This document shows, in pieces, positions 60,608 through 61,927 of a stretch of DNA of 61,927 nucleotides. The first letter of the stretch is position 1, and each line of letters starts with the position of its first letter. This stretch comes from JAJPHJ01 sp035622315 (lineage in GTDB: Bacteria; Vulcanimicrobiota; Vulcanimicrobiia; Eremiobacterales; Eremiobacteraceae): positions 1 to 61,927 of the forward strand of contig DASPVP010000145.1 of assembly GCA_035622315.1 (NCBI GenBank), given 5' to 3'. The notes beneath the pieces were generated by a model. The model saw only the letters and a program-made list of their open reading frames with translations. It was not told where the DNA came from and searched no databases. A program made the translations under genes and the position numbers.

Positions 60608-61927
60608 ATGGCAGCTAAGGAATTACTCTTCGACGAGAGCGCTCGTCGCGCGCTCGAGCGCGGCGCGAACGCACTCGCTGATGCCGTCAAGGTCACGCTC
60701 GGCCCGAAAGGCCGCAACGTCGTCCTCGACAAGAAATTCGGATCGCCCACCATCACGAACGACGGTGTGACGATCGCGAAAGAGATCGAACTCCCCAACC
60801 ACTTCGAAAACATGGGCGCGCAGCTCGTGAAAGAAGTGGCCTCCAAGACGAACGACATCGCCGGTGACGGCACGACCACCGCGACCGTGCTCGCGCAAGC
60901 GATCATCCGCGAAGGTCTGCGCAACGTCGCGGCCGGCTCCAACCCGCTCGCGATCAAACGCGGCATCGAGCAGGCGGTCGACGCGACCGTGGCCGAGCTC
61001 AAGAAGATGGCGCGCAAGGTCGAGACCAAGGAAGAGATCGCCCAAGTGGCGAGCATCTCGGCCAAGGACAAGTCCATCGGAGACATCATCGCTGACGCGA
61101 TGGAGAAGGTCACGAAGGACGGCGTCATCACGGTCGAAGAGTCGCGCACCACGAAGACCGAACTCGAACTGAAGGAAGGCATGCAGTTCGATAAAGGCTA
61201 CATCTCGCCGTACATGGTGACGGATCCGGAGCGCATGGAAGCGGATCTCTCCGACCCGTACATCCTCATCACCGAGCGCAAGATCTCGGCCATCGCCGAC
61301 ATCCTGCCGCTCCTCGAGAAGGTCGTCCAAGTCCAAAAGCCGCTCGTCATCGTTGCTGAGGACGTCGAAGGTGAAGCGCTCGCGACGCTTGTCGTCAACA
61401 AGCTGCGCGGTACGTTCACGACCGTCGCCGTCAAGGCGCCGGGCTTCGGCGATCGCCGCAAGGAGATGCTCAAGGACATCGCTATCCTCACGGGCGGCAC
61501 GGTCATCTCCGAAGAGCTGGGTTTGAAGCTCGACAAAGTGACGATCAACGAGCTCGGCAAGGCGCGCACCGTCAAGATCACCAAGGAAGAGACGACCATC
61601 GTCGACGGCGCGGGCAAGAAGGAAGAGATCAAGGGCCGCATCGAGCAGATCAAGCGGCAGATCGACGAGACCGACTCCGACTTCGATCGCGAGAAGCTGC
61701 AAGAGCGCTTGGCCAAGCTCTCGGGCGGCGTCGCGGTGATCCAAGTCGGCGCGGCCACCGAAACGGAGCTCAAGGAAAAGAAGCATCGCATCGAAGATGC
61801 GCTCTCGGCAACGCGAGCGGCCGTCCAGGAAGGCATGATTCCCGGCGGCGGCGCCTCGCTGCTGCATGCGATCAAGGCGATCGACAAGTACGAGCCGCCC
61901 AAGACGAACGGGCACAGCGCGACCTGG
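60608..61927 (+). CDS. groEL: Chaperonin GroEL (3' end outside window)
   Basis: First 440 codons of GroEL, running off the window edge. MAAKELLFDESARRALERG start, ATP-binding VTLGPKGRNVVLDK and DGTTTATVLAQAI, apical-domain VKAPGFGDRRKEML, and NH2-terminal intermediate region GGVAVIQVGAATETELKEKK (20) are intact. No stop codon is reached because the gene is truncated by the window. AAAGGAG after groES serves as the ribosome-binding site. Confidence 0.95.
   Translation, partial: MAAKELLFDESARRALERGANALADAVKVTLGPKGRNVVLDKKFGSPTITNDGVTIAKEIELPNHFENMGAQLVKEVASKTNDIAGDGTTTATVLAQAIIREGLRNVAAGSNPLAIKRGIEQAVDATVAELKKMARKVETKEEIAQVASISAKDKSIGDIIADAMEKVTKDGVITVEESRTTKTELELKEGMQFDKGYISPYMVTDPERMEADLSDPYILITERKISAIADILPLLEKVVQVQKPLVIVAEDVEGEALATLVVNKLRGTFTTVAVKAPGFGDRRKEMLKDIAILTGGTVISEELGLKLDKVTINELGKARTVKITKEETTIVDGAGKKEEIKGRIEQIKRQIDETDSDFDREKLQERLAKLSGGVAVIQVGAATETELKEKKHRIEDALSATRAAVQEGMIPGGGASLLHAIKAIDKYEPPKTNGHSATW

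Noticed and set aside
1..61927. CRISPR arrays, IS elements, integrases, prophage genes
   Set aside because: No spaced direct repeats, transposase or phage proteins found; the repeats seen are hairpins in pairs.

Overview
The window is a high-GC stretch (mid-60s percent by eye) from a free-living bacterium with two membranes. LptC, LptD, LptF/G-type and Lnt homologues imply an outer membrane with LPS-like lipid and acylated lipoproteins. A nearly complete peptidoglycan cluster carries a MurE with the meso-diaminopimelate motif DNPR. No rRNA, tRNA, IS element, integrase, phage gene or CRISPR array was found. The mix of PQQ synthesis, KGG stress proteins, copper-amine-oxidase-N stalk protein, a CofE-like protein inside the dcw cluster and many GTG/TTG starts fits a deep-branching phylum such as Candidatus Eremiobacterota. 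That placement is inference and no marker here proves it.

Left part (1-13.6 kb). A PQQ operon pqqABCDE reads leftward and includes a 31-codon pqqA and a strong hairpin between pqqA and pqqB. It is followed by a 3-hydroxyisobutyrate-dehydrogenase-like oxidoreductase with a DUF5069-like gene, an alpha/beta hydrolase, an EgtD histidine methyltransferase, a four-gene osmoprotectant ABC importer, SixA, a phosphoribosyltransferase, and two cyclic-di-GMP proteins (PilZ; EAL-CBS-degenerate GGDEF).

Formate dehydrogenase (13.7-18.6 kb). This is the most unusual locus. A selenocysteine (in-frame UGA plus bacterial SECIS) molybdenum/tungsten formate dehydrogenase has its catalytic subunit split and rearranged. 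The molybdopterin domains come first, a NuoE-NuoF fusion second, and the missing N-terminal iron-sulfur module, including the cluster-binding domain that normally begins the catalytic domain, last. A ferredoxin gene converges on it.

Middle part (18.7-40.7 kb). A CPBP protease, an Fsr-like MFS exporter, and polA-mutM-rpsA-coaE. Then an envelope/secretion group: polysaccharide deacetylase, D-aminoacylase-like amidohydrolase, lptC-lnt, lptD, lptF, lytic transglycosylase and a TlpA-like thioredoxin. It also holds a tandem pair of KGG (GsiB-like) stress proteins coupled to a phosphoglucose/phosphomannose isomerase.

dcw cluster (40.7-56.2 kb). mraZ-rsmH-ftsL-ftsI-murE-murF-(CofE-like ligase)-mraY-murD-ftsW-murG-murC-murB-ddl, tightly packed with start/stop overlaps. 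A consensus promoter with four 10-bp-spaced GTGG boxes and an SOS-box-like palindrome precede mraZ. ftsQ, ftsA and ftsZ do not follow ddl. Pairs of a hairpin repeat sit right before the ribosome-binding sites of murD and of the gene after ddl.

Right end (56.3-61.9 kb). A Tim44-like/zinc-ribbon protein, a site-2 protease with CBS domains, a secreted stalk-domain protein, and groES-groEL (groEL cut by the window edge) behind a consensus promoter with a CIRCE-like operator of shortened spacer.
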